DNA of 64,000 nt from the NCBI RefSeq assembly GCF_039939195.1, contig NZ_JBDUUH010000011.1, positions 124,001 to 188,000 of the forward strand, written 5' to 3'. This document shows positions 26,149 to 34,040 of the stretch, in pieces. Positions within the stretch are counted from its first letter, which is position 1, and each line of letters starts with the position of its first letter. The position numbers were made by a program, and so were the translations under genes. The DNA comes from Foliimonas ilicis (GTDB taxonomy: Bacteria; Pseudomonadota; Alphaproteobacteria; Rhizobiales; Rhizobiaceae). The notes below the pieces were generated by a model. The model worked only from the letters and a program-made list of their open reading frames with translations. It was not told the origin of the DNA and did not search any database.

Positions 26149-27132
26149 ATGGAAGATATTCAAACGAGAGAGGCTCAGGGACGCGTCGCAGACGCGCCGA
26201 CCGGGCATTGGGTTTACCGGGCATTGCCGCGCTGGCTGTGGCCTTACGCGCAGCTTGCACGCTGGGACAGGCCGATAGGCTGGCAATTGCTGCTCTGGCC
26301 GTGCTGGTGGGGCGTGGCACTCGCCGCAATCGCGTTCGCGCGACCGGAAGACGCGCTGATGTCTCTCCTGCCCTCGCCCTGGTATCTCGTGCTGTTTCTG
26401 ATCGGCGCCATCGCCATGCGCGGAGCGGGCTGCGCCTATAACGACATTGTCGACTATAAGATCGATGCGGCGGTGGAACGGACGCGTTCACGCCCGCTGC
26501 CATCCGGCCAGATCACCAGGAAGCAGGCATGGCTTTTCGTCGTCCTGCAGGCGCTGGTCGGCCTACTGGTGCTGCTGCAGTTCAACAGTTTCGCCATTCC
26601 GCTGGGGCTGTGCTCGCTGATTATCGTCGCGGCCTATCCGTTCATGAAGCGCTTTACCAACTGGCCGCAGCTTGTGCTTGGCCTCGCCTTCTCATGGGGC
26701 GCGCTGATGGGTTGGGCTGCTGAATTCGAAGACGTCGATGGCGCAGCCTTCCTGCTCTACGCAGGCTGCATCCTGTGGGTGATCGGTTACGACACGATCT
26801 ACGCGCATCAGGACAAGGAAGACGACGCGCTGGTCGGCGTGGGGTCCACCGCGCGACGGTTCGGAGACAATACAAAGGCGTGGCTGGTCGGGCTTTACGG
26901 CGGCGCGCTGGTACTTTTCGCGCTTGCCTATGCGGCGGCGGAAGCGCCCATGCCCGCCCTTGCCGGACTTGCCGCTGCCGGCGCGCATATGGCGCGCCAG
27001 ATCGCCGTGCTCGACATCAACGATCCCGACCAGTGCATCCGGCTTTTCAGATCCAACAATCAGGTTGGCTGGATGATCTTTCTGGGACTGATCGGCGGCG
27101 GCTTGTGGGTCGCCCTCAAGCCGCTGATCTAG
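26149..27132 (+). CDS. ubiA: 4-hydroxybenzoate polyprenyltransferase
   Basis: A 327-residue integral membrane prenyltransferase with about eight hydrophobic helices. It couples a polyprenyl chain to 4-hydroxybenzoate in ubiquinone synthesis. The two aspartate-rich substrate-binding motifs are visible: CAYNDIVDYKIDAAVERTR, an NDxxD type, and GYDTIYAHQDKEDD, a DxxxD type. The side-chain donor would be made by the prenyl diphosphate synthase at 37.3-38.3 kb. It lies 50 bp downstream of the GNAT gene. Confidence 0.95.
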   Translation: MEDIQTREAQGRVADAPTGHWVYRALPRWLWPYAQLARWDRPIGWQLLLWPCWWGVALAAIAFARPEDALMSLLPSPWYLVLFLIGAIAMRGAGCAYNDIVDYKIDAAVERTRSRPLPSGQITRKQAWLFVVLQALVGLLVLLQFNSFAIPLGLCSLIIVAAYPFMKRFTNWPQLVLGLAFSWGALMGWAAEFEDVDGAAFLLYAGCILWVIGYDTIYAHQDKEDDALVGVGSTARRFGDNTKAWLVGLYGGALVLFALAYAAAEAPMPALAGLAAAGAHMARQIAVLDINDPDQCIRLFRSNNQVGWMIFLGLIGGGLWVALKPLI

Positions 27133-27219
27133 AATTCAGGTCAGGACGTGCCGAAATGGCCGTTATCGAGAACCGGAAGCGCAGAGAACGGCCATTTGCA
27201 GGCCGTCCTCACCTGAATT
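27133..27219. terminator. Long hairpin between ubiA and DUF6101 gene (likely bidirectional terminator)
   Basis: The whole 87-bp gap between two convergent stops folds on itself: AATTCAGGT at 27133 pairs with ACCTGAATT at 27211, AGGACG with CGTCCT, and AAATGGCCGTT with AACGGCCATTT. There is no strong T-run, so it may be a palindromic repeat acting as an RNA-stabilising or terminating structure. Confidence 0.6.
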
Positions 27220-27220
27220 A

Positions 27221-27787
27221 TTAATCGCGGGCGATGATCTCTTCGCCGCCGACTACCAACCGCATGCCGAGATCGCCGGATTTACGGCGAGCCAGAAAGC
27301 GCGGGCGGCGGCGGACGGCTTCGCTGCCCTTGCGGCGCGGCGCAGGCGATGCGGCCTTGATGGCGGCACTGAGCGATTCTTCCAGTGTACGGGCGACGCC
27401 ATCGGCCTCGATCAGCAGCATCTCCAGACCGTAGGCTTCCGACCATGCGCGCCAGTCTGCAGCGACGTCTTCAAGATTGTGTGCCACCAGCAACGGAACC
27501 GAGAGCATCGGGTCGCGGTGGTGCAGTTCCAGCGTGACGGTGACATTGCCGTCGCCATCTTCCAATGCGCGGGCGGCAACGCCGCGGAAGGCGTTTGCCG
27601 GCAGCACGACGGTCGCCGGCAGGCCGCTCTTTTCCAGAAGGCGGCGCACGGTCGCGCCACGCTGATCGATCGTGAAGGTAACGTCTCCGTAGCTGTCACG
27701 CGTGGCGTAAGTGACCATCTGCGGCAGACGGTAAGGGTCGAGGCGCATGTTGCGCCCCGCCCAGACTGGCTTCAGTCCGGTGTTCAT
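27221..27787 (-). CDS. DUF6101 family protein
   Basis: A 188-residue soluble protein with no signal peptide or membrane segment. The N-terminal part (LDPYRLPQMVTYATRD, then IDQRGATVRRLLEKSG) matches the DUF6101 family of Rhizobiales; the C-terminus is strongly basic (RRKGSEAVRRRPRFLARRK), suggesting nucleic acid contact. The function is unknown. It is monocistronic and converges on ubiA, separated by a long hairpin. Confidence 0.75.
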   Translation of the reverse strand: MNTGLKPVWAGRNMRLDPYRLPQMVTYATRDSYGDVTFTIDQRGATVRRLLEKSGLPATVVLPANAFRGVAARALEDGDGNVTVTLELHHRDPMLSVPLLVAHNLEDVAADWRAWSEAYGLEMLLIEADGVARTLEESLSAAIKAASPAPRRKGSEAVRRRPRFLARRKSGDLGMRLVVGGEEIIARD

Positions 27788-28055
27788 CGTTATTGTGCCT
27801 TCCTGTTATACTTTCGAGAGCCGGTTTTCCGGTCTCCCTGAACCGGTTTTCCCGGCCTCTTTATAGGAAGGACTGTAGCGGGCGGACCTTACCGGCCCTC
27901 TTAAAAAAGTCGGTTAAATTTTCCTGATCTCTCAAATGGTTATCGGAATCCGACCAGCCACAAGATGTTGTAAAGATGTGTGAAGGATGGGTGAATGATC
28001 GCCGTCTTGGGCCAAGGCAGCGAAGCAGAGGTATACGGGATGACGCTGCTCCTAG
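27788..28055. other. Gene-free region upstream of DUF6101 gene
   Basis: About 270 bp with no credible gene. It has two direct copies of CCGGTTTTCC (near 27822 and 27844) and a small T-rich stretch, and runs into repeat copy 5. A minus-strand frame that spans it (27861-28166) begins inside the repeat and looks non-coding. Confidence 0.4.
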
Positions 28056-28283
28056 ACGGTTCCTGTTTTGATGGAATCGCGAGGCGCCCCCCCTCTGTCC
28101 TGCCGGACATCTCCCCCACGAGTGGGGAGATTGGCTGACAAAACTCTCCGCCTTTTCATTCTGCAAAGTCAGCGATTGATGCCGTGCTTTAAATGATAGA
28201 GTAATCTCCCCGCCCGTGGGGGAGATGTCCGGCAGGACAGAGGGGGGCGCTGTCCCGCCAGCGTCTCTATTTAAAAATAACGG
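28056..28283. repeat. Palindromic repeat element, copy 5
   Basis: A full-length copy in the opposite orientation to copy 3: it begins GGTTCCTGTTTTGATGGAAT, then CGCGAGGCGCCCC, two inner hairpins with GGGGGAGATGTCCGGCAGGA, and ends CTGTCCCGCCAGCGTCTCTA. It ends three bases short of the stop codon of the FAD-linked oxidase and separates it from the DUF6101 promoter region. Confidence 0.92.
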
Positions 28284-28286
28284 CCT

Positions 28287-29702
28287 CTAAATAAGCTTAC
28301 CCGGATTCATAATTCCCGCCGGATCGAAGGCCGTTTTCACGCGGCGCATCAGGTCGATGGCGACAGGCGGGGCGGTGGCGAGAAGTTCGTCGCGCTTCAT
28401 CTGGCCAATGCCGTGCTCGGCCGAAAAGGAACCGCCAAGTTCTCGCACCACGGTATGCACGGCATCGTTCATCGGGCGATAGAGATCGAGAAAGCCGCGG
28501 CTGTCCGCGCCTATGGGCTGCGAAATGTTATAATGCAGATTGCCGTCGCCCATATGGCCGAAGCAGACGATGCGCGCCTGCGGGCTGACCGAGCGCACCG
28601 CCTGCTCACCGCGCACGATGAACTCCGGGATGGACGCGACAGGCACGGAAATGTCGTGCTTGATAGATGCGCCTTCGGGCTTCTGCGCGCCGGAAATCTC
28701 CTCGCGCAGACGCCAGAAATTTGCTGCCTGACCGAGACTTTCCGCAATCACGGCATCGTCCATCAGGCCCGCTTCCAGCCCTTCGGTAAGAATCTCCTCG
28801 ATCAGTTGACGCGCATCTTCCGCCGAGCGGCCCGATGAAATCTCGATCAGCACATTCCACGCCGAAGGGGTCGCCAACGGGCGAATATTACCCAGGACGT
28901 GCCTCACGGAAAACTCGAGCGCGAGATCGGTAATCAGTTCGAAGCCGGTCAGGTTGCTGCCTGCGCGATCTTCCGCAAGGCTGAAAAGCTTCAGCGCATC
29001 TTCCGGCGAGGCAAGCCCGACCCACGCCACTTCGCGGCCGCGCGGCTTTGGCACCAGCTTCATGACGGCGGCGGTAATAACGCCGAGCGTGCCTTCCGCG
29101 CCGACGAACAGGTTCTTCAAGTCGTAGCCGGTATTGTCCTTCTTCAGCTTTCGCAGATCATCGAACACCTCGCCCGTCGGCAACACGACTTCGACGCCAA
29201 GGCAAAGCTCGCGCGCATTGCCATAGGCCAGCACCCCCGTACCGCCCGCATTGGACGATAGGTTGCCGCCGATCTGGCAGGAGCCTTGAGAACCAAGAGA
29301 CAGCGGGAACAGCCGGTTAGCCCCGTCCGCCGCCTTGTGCAGATTATCGAGGATGACGCCTGCCTCGACCGTGATCGTGTTCGACAAAACATCGATCTCG
29401 CGAACGCGGTTCAGCCGCGACAGCGAAAGCACGATCTCGCTGCCGTCGCGATGCGGCATCTGCGCGCCGACCAGCCCGGTATTGCCGCCCTGCGGCACGA
29501 TGGGCGTGCGCGTTTCCGTGGCAAGGCGCATGATGGCGCTGACTTCTTCGACGGTTCCCGGCCGCAGAACCAGCGGCGAGACGCCCGGAAACAGCCCGCG
29601 CTGCTCGACCAGAAAAGGGGCCTTGTCGGCCTCGTCGCGCACGGCGTAATTTTCACCGACGATTACTGCGAAGCGATCGAGAAGTGCGGCATCCATACTC
29701 AT
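28287..29702 (-). CDS. FAD-binding oxidoreductase (D-2-hydroxyglutarate/D-lactate dehydrogenase type)
   Basis: A 471-residue flavoprotein of the GlcD/D2HGDH group. The FAD-binding PCMH domain has VPQGGNTGLVGAQMP and LGSQGSCQIGGNLSSNAGG (residues about 40-220). The C-terminal domain has the metal/substrate motifs GHMGDGNLHYNIS and FSAEHGIGQMKRDEL. It oxidises a D-2-hydroxyacid and passes electrons to a flavoprotein or quinone; the exact substrate is uncertain. GGAGG precedes the ATG. It starts 13 bases after the Sua5 gene, so the two are co-transcribed. Confidence 0.92.
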   Translation of the reverse strand: MSMDAALLDRFAVIVGENYAVRDEADKAPFLVEQRGLFPGVSPLVLRPGTVEEVSAIMRLATETRTPIVPQGGNTGLVGAQMPHRDGSEIVLSLSRLNRVREIDVLSNTITVEAGVILDNLHKAADGANRLFPLSLGSQGSCQIGGNLSSNAGGTGVLAYGNARELCLGVEVVLPTGEVFDDLRKLKKDNTGYDLKNLFVGAEGTLGVITAAVMKLVPKPRGREVAWVGLASPEDALKLFSLAEDRAGSNLTGFELITDLALEFSVRHVLGNIRPLATPSAWNVLIEISSGRSAEDARQLIEEILTEGLEAGLMDDAVIAESLGQAANFWRLREEISGAQKPEGASIKHDISVPVASIPEFIVRGEQAVRSVSPQARIVCFGHMGDGNLHYNISQPIGADSRGFLDLYRPMNDAVHTVVRELGGSFSAEHGIGQMKRDELLATAPPVAIDLMRRVKTAFDPAGIMNPGKLI

Positions 29703-29715
29703 ATTTCCTCCGAAA

Positions 29716-30675
29716 CTATAGATGGCGCGGTGCGGCGGCGCGCGAAAGCCGGTCGTTTATCGCCTCGCCCAGCCCTTGCGTGGGCACCGGCTCGACGGCA
29801 ATTCCCGAAGCGCCTGAAGCATCGAGCTCGCGCATATAGGAAAACAGATTGGCTGCGGCCTCGCGCAGATCCGCCCGTTCGGACAGGTTCAGAAAGGCGG
29901 CGGCCTTTTCGGCACCCAGCGCGCGCGTTGGCCCAAATCCCAGAAGCGCCTCATTGGCGGAGACCTCCACCGCGCCAAGCCGCACCGCTGCGCGGGGCGC
30001 ATAATGCGAGGCCAGCATGCCGGGCGCTTCGATCTTGCCGCCGGTTTCGCGCAGCAATGGCAGGCCGGTGACTTTTTCTATGTCTTCCGCCGCAACGCCG
30101 CCTGGACGCAGAAGATAAATCTGTCCGCCATCCACTTTCACGATGGTCGATTCGACCCCGATCGGCGTCGCGCCGCCATCGACGATCAGCTTGATCTTCG
30201 GCCCTAAGTCGGCTTCCACAGCCGCAGCACTCGTTCCAGTGATGAGGCCGGAGGAATTGGCGCTGGGCGCGGCCAGCGGCCTGCCGAGAGCGGCGATCAA
30301 TTCGCTCGAAAAGCCGCGCGGCATACGCACGGCGAGCGTATGGAGGCCTGCGGTCGTGAGAGGATGAACCGTGGCATCGTCTTTCAGCCGCAGCACAAGC
30401 GTCAGCGCGCCGGGCCAGAAAGCCTCGGCCAAAGCGCGCGACACCTCATCGAAATGCACCAGCCTTTCGGCCATCGCCATGTCCGAGACATGCGCGATCA
30501 TCGGGTTGAAACGCGGCCTGCCCTTGACCTCGAAAATGCGTGCAACGGCTTCGCCATTGGTCGCGTCGCCCGCCAGCCCGTAGACCGTTTCTGTGGGAAC
30601 TGCGATCACATCGCCCGACCCAAGCAGGGTCAAGGCCTCGTCCATCGCTTGTCCAGGTTCCAGTATTTTTGCCAC
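29716..30675 (-). CDS. L-threonylcarbamoyladenylate synthase (Sua5 type)
   Basis: A 319-residue enzyme that makes threonylcarbamoyl-AMP from threonine, bicarbonate and ATP for the t6A37 modification of ANN-decoding tRNAs. The YrdC domain (residues about 10-200) has VPTETVYGLAGDATN, KGRPRFNPMIAHV and APSANSSG, and a C-terminal Sua5 domain follows a linker (LASHYAPRAAVRLG). I chose the GTG opening VAKILEPGQ, where family similarity begins; the frame extends 45 codons upstream without homology and the ribosome site is weak, so the start is provisional. Confidence 0.93.
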   Translation of the reverse strand: MAKILEPGQAMDEALTLLGSGDVIAVPTETVYGLAGDATNGEAVARIFEVKGRPRFNPMIAHVSDMAMAERLVHFDEVSRALAEAFWPGALTLVLRLKDDATVHPLTTAGLHTLAVRMPRGFSSELIAALGRPLAAPSANSSGLITGTSAAAVEADLGPKIKLIVDGGATPIGVESTIVKVDGGQIYLLRPGGVAAEDIEKVTGLPLLRETGGKIEAPGMLASHYAPRAAVRLGAVEVSANEALLGFGPTRALGAEKAAAFLNLSERADLREAAANLFSYMRELDASGASGIAVEPVPTQGLGEAINDRLSRAAAPRHL

Positions 30676-30836
30676 TTGTCCGCGCCGCCAATTTTTGAGG
30701 TTTCTGACTATATCGCCCGGCCCTTCGCGGCAAGCGGCGCGAAAATGCAGATCGTTAAAATGCGACCTATTCCTGCAAACCGAAATCAACCTCGTCACGC
30801 TACCAACCATGACTATCTAGGCGGGGCGGGACTTTT

Positions 30837-31169
30837 ATGAAATTTGGAATCATGTGCGTGTTGCTCACTGCAACATGGGGCAGCGCGCAAGCGTCATCCA
30901 TTATTACCCTTGGAGCATCGGAAGCTGGTACGACATTGGAGCGCAGCTCCATCGTCACGCTTGGCGAACCGGCATCTGCCGCAAAACACGATGGCGCGAA
31001 AAAGCAGGCTCGGCGTCCGGGTTCGCTGCCTACGGTTTTCCGTGGTGAGGTGGATGTGCCAGCGGTCTCGCAAGCGTCCGCCAAACGCGCACCAGCAGCA
31101 GTGGCCGCAACTGTGCCGGGAAACGACAAGGCTTCACCGCCTCCGGCCCCCGCGCAGATTCCGCTTTGA
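30837..31169 (+). CDS. Small exported hypothetical protein
   Basis: A 110-residue protein with a signal sequence (MKFGIMCVLLTATWGSAQAS) and a low-complexity remainder rich in Ala, Ser, Pro and Lys, ending in PPPAPAQIPL. A partial internal repeat is visible: SSIITLGAS near residue 20 and SSIVTLGEP near residue 37. It is divergent from Sua5 and converges on glyS, with repeat copy 6 in between. No family recognised; it could be a periplasmic or surface peptide. Confidence 0.5.
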   Translation: MKFGIMCVLLTATWGSAQASSIITLGASEAGTTLERSSIVTLGEPASAAKHDGAKKQARRPGSLPTVFRGEVDVPAVSQASAKRAPAAVAATVPGNDKASPPPAPAQIPL

Positions 31170-31171
31170 GC

Positions 31172-31380
31172 TAAGGGCTCTTTAACGAGACATCACCCCC
31201 CTCTGCCCTGCCGGGCATCTCCCCCTCAAGGGGGGAGATTACTCTGTCATAAAAGTGCGGCACCAATCGCTAACGTTGCAGAATCAAAGCCGAGCGCTGT
31301 GTCAGCCAATCTCCACCCTTGAGGGGGAGATGCCCGGCAGGGCAGAGGGGGGTGTCTCGCGATTCCGTTAGAACAAGATC
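31172..31380. repeat. Palindromic repeat element, copy 6
   Basis: A CTCCCCCTCAAGGGG-type copy with both inner hairpins and the core string GTTGCAGAATCAAAGCCGAG. The left terminal inverted repeat is partly lost (GAGACATCACCCCC) while the right keeps TCTCGCGATTCCGTTAG. It lies between the convergent ends of the small exported protein gene and glyS, and ends within about five bases of the glyS stop. Confidence 0.9.
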
Positions 31381-31383
31381 GCT

Positions 31384-34038
31384 TTAACCCGCTATTTTGG
31401 AAAAGTCCGCGACCTGATCGGTAGCAGCGCGAATGCGGGCGAGCAGAGCCAGACGATTGGCGCGCACGGCCTCGTCGTCGTCGTTTACGAGAACGCCTTC
31501 GAAGAATGAATCAACCGGCTCACGCAACACGCTAAGTGCGCGCATAGCAGCGGAAAAATCTTCATTCTGAATCGCTTGCGCTGCTTCGCTCTCGGCCTGG
31601 TTCACCGCTGCGAACAGCTTTTCCTCGGCACCCTCGCGGAACAGCGAGGCATCGACGGCATTCGCAACGCGCGTGCCCTTCTTTTCCTCGGCAGCAAGAA
31701 TGTTTGCCGCACGCTTGGTGCCCGCCAGCAGGTTCTTGCCGTCGTCGGTGGAGAGGAAAGAGCCAAGTGCCTCGACGCGCCGAACGATTGCGAGGAGGTC
31801 GTCGTTCTGGTTCTGAACCGCGCCTTCGCTCTGCGATTTGCCAATCTCCCCACCTGTGGGGGAGATGCCCGGCAGGGCAGAGGGGGGCAACGTAGAGCGC
31901 CCACCTTTTGTGGTCTCAGCAATCTGATCGGGTTGAGATGCTGGCGGGACAGCGCCCCCCTCTGTCTGCTTCGCAGACATCTCCCCCACAGGTGGGGAGA
32001 TCGGGCGCGAACCCGTCGCCAGCACCGCATCAATCAGATCATGCCGCGCACCCTGATCGCGGAGATAGACTTTCAGACGGTCGTGGAAGAAGGAGATAAG
32101 GTCTGAACACAATGTCGCAAAAGCTAAATCAACTTTTGCACTGACATAGCGATGCGTCGCGATCGCGTCTTCATGATCAATCTCTCCGTCTTCTCCCCAG
32201 TCGTAGCTATCTATGGAAGCCTTGTCCGAATAGACCAGCATCATGTCCAAGGCGCTGTCGTAATCCCCATCAGAAATGTACCCGCGAACTATAGCTCCCC
32301 ACGGCGATGCTTCTGCCGTCCTAGACAGCTCTTCCTGCCACTTTGGGTCATCATAAAGGTCGCTAAGATTCTGCCTCCACTCTTGCAATTTGGACAATTT
32401 GCCTTCGTCCCAACAAGAAGACAGCAGTGCCGATGCCTGTTGGCCAAAAATATTGGTTAAAGAGGCACGAGCGTCATTCTCGACCAAAATCCGAACCACA
32501 CCCAACGCCGCGCGTCGCAGCGCATACGGGTCTTTCGAACCCGTAGGCTTTTCGTCAATAGCCCAGAAACCCACCAGCGTATCAAGCTTATCAGCAAGCG
32601 CCACAGCCACCGAAACCGGGTCGGTCGGGACACGATCAGACGGACCCTGCGGCTTGTAATGCTCTTCGATAGCCGCCGCGACCGACGGATTTTCGCCCTG
32701 AAGCAGCCCGTATTTACGGCCCATCGCGCCTTGCAGTTCAGGAAACTCGCCAACAACTTCCGTCTGCAAATCGGCCTTGGCAAGCACAGCCGCGCGTTCT
32801 GCCAATTCGGGATCAGCGCCGACAATCGGCGCGAGTTCGGCAGCCAGCCGCTTGATGCGCTGGACGCGTTCGCCCTGCGTTCCAAGCTTGGCGTGGAATG
32901 TCACGTTCAGATGGTCGAGGCGGGCCATGCGCTGGTCGAGCGGCTTTTTCAGGTTGAGGCCGAACTTTTCAGCGGATGCTTCAAGCTCTGCCAGATCGGG
33001 CAGATCGCCCTGATCCGTCTTCCAGAAATAGAGTGCATCGGAAAGCCGCGCGCGCACGACTTTACCATTGCCATGCGCGATTTCCTTGCCGCCGTCCTTC
33101 GCCTCGATATTCGAGGTGAGGATGAAATGGTTGGAAAGTGCAGCATTGCCATCGGCTGGCGCGCAGACGAAGCATTTCTGATTGGCGCGGATGGTCAGGC
33201 GGATGACTTCGGCGGGGATTTCGAGGAAGTCTTGCTCGAACTCGCCAAGCAGCACGACCGGCCATTCGACGAGGCCCGAAACCTCTTCCAGCAGCGCGTC
33301 GTCCTCGACCAGTTCCAGACCGTTTGCGAATGCCAGATTCTTGGCGTCCGACAGAATGATTTCCTTGCGCCGATCAGCATCGATGATGACCTTCGCGGCT
33401 TCGAGCTTCGACGTGTAATCGTCGAAGCGGCGCACGGTGATTGCGCCCGGCGAATGGAAGCGGTGGCCATAGGTGGTGTTGCCCGCCTTGATGCCATCGA
33501 TTTCGAAATCGACCACGACAGGTTCTTCGGTTTCGGGGCCGAAGGTGCAGACGATGGATTGCAGCGGTCGCACCCAGCGCAGGCTGCCCGGCTTTGCCGA
33601 GGCAGGCCCCCAGCGCATGGATTTCGGCCACGGAAATGCGCGGATCACATCGGGCACGAGTGCCGCGATGATGTCTTCTGCCGCCCTGCCCGGCTTCGAA
33701 ATATGCGCGACGTAGAAATCGCCCTTTTTTGGATCGGTGTGGACATGCGCTTCCTCGATGGAAGACAGGCCAGCGGAACGCAGGAAGCCCTGAATGGCAG
33801 CTTCCGGCGCCTTGGTGCTTGGGCCCTTGCGGTCCTCATGCGTGTCCTTGGAACGCGCCGTCAGGCCGCGAATATCGAGCGTCAGGCGGCGCGGTGTCCA
33901 ATATTCGCGCGCGGCCTCGTAGGTGAGACCGGCTTCGACCAGACCGTCGGTGATCATTTTCTTCAGATCGCCAGCAGCCTTGCGCTGCATGCGCGCCGGA
34001 ATTTCCTCGGAGCGAAGTTCGAGAAGAAGATCGGGCAT
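31384..34038 (-). CDS. glyS: Glycyl-tRNA synthetase beta subunit with two large extra segments
   Basis: An 884-residue beta subunit of the alpha2beta2 bacterial glycyl-tRNA synthetase, which binds tRNA-Gly for charging; usual length is roughly 690-780. The N-terminus (LLELRSEEIPARMQ), the central core (GPSDRVPTDPVSVAVALADK, YALRRAALGVVRILV) and the C-terminal anticodon-binding part (SFFHDRLKVYLRDQGARHDL, IVRRVEALGSFL) are intact. Two extra segments stand out: a lower-GC, Asp/Ser/Tyr-rich stretch at about residues 520-645, and a translated palindromic repeat at about 677-733. It starts two bases after the glyQ stop. The frame is open throughout, so the protein is probably functional. Confidence 0.93.
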   Translation of the reverse strand: MPDLLLELRSEEIPARMQRKAAGDLKKMITDGLVEAGLTYEAAREYWTPRRLTLDIRGLTARSKDTHEDRKGPSTKAPEAAIQGFLRSAGLSSIEEAHVHTDPKKGDFYVAHISKPGRAAEDIIAALVPDVIRAFPWPKSMRWGPASAKPGSLRWVRPLQSIVCTFGPETEEPVVVDFEIDGIKAGNTTYGHRFHSPGAITVRRFDDYTSKLEAAKVIIDADRRKEIILSDAKNLAFANGLELVEDDALLEEVSGLVEWPVVLLGEFEQDFLEIPAEVIRLTIRANQKCFVCAPADGNAALSNHFILTSNIEAKDGGKEIAHGNGKVVRARLSDALYFWKTDQGDLPDLAELEASAEKFGLNLKKPLDQRMARLDHLNVTFHAKLGTQGERVQRIKRLAAELAPIVGADPELAERAAVLAKADLQTEVVGEFPELQGAMGRKYGLLQGENPSVAAAIEEHYKPQGPSDRVPTDPVSVAVALADKLDTLVGFWAIDEKPTGSKDPYALRRAALGVVRILVENDARASLTNIFGQQASALLSSCWDEGKLSKLQEWRQNLSDLYDDPKWQEELSRTAEASPWGAIVRGYISDGDYDSALDMMLVYSDKASIDSYDWGEDGEIDHEDAIATHRYVSAKVDLAFATLCSDLISFFHDRLKVYLRDQGARHDLIDAVLATGSRPISPPVGEMSAKQTEGGAVPPASQPDQIAETTKGGRSTLPPSALPGISPTGGEIGKSQSEGAVQNQNDDLLAIVRRVEALGSFLSTDDGKNLLAGTKRAANILAAEEKKGTRVANAVDASLFREGAEEKLFAAVNQAESEAAQAIQNEDFSAAMRALSVLREPVDSFFEGVLVNDDDEAVRANRLALLARIRAATDQVADFSKIAG
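31841..32006. repeat. Palindromic repeat element inside glyS (copy 7, in frame, rearranged)
   Basis: The repeat arms are present in swapped order: CCAATCTCCCCACCTGTGGG with GCCCGGCAGGGCAGAGG first, then GCTGGCGGGACAGCGCCCCC with CTCCCCCACAGGTGGGGAG. On the coding (minus) strand they read ISPPVGEMSAKQTEGGAVPP and, after about 20 residues, LPPSALPGISPTGGEIGKS. No stop codon or frameshift is introduced. The site is in the anticodon-binding region of GlyS, between DLIDAVLA and LLAIVRRV. Confidence 0.93.
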
Positions 34039-34040
34039 GA

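Noticed and set aside
27861..28166. 101-residue minus-strand frame starting inside repeat copy 5
   Set aside because: Its N-terminus is translated repeat sequence and the rest has no family resemblance or ribosome site. Unlike glyS there is no conserved protein around it.
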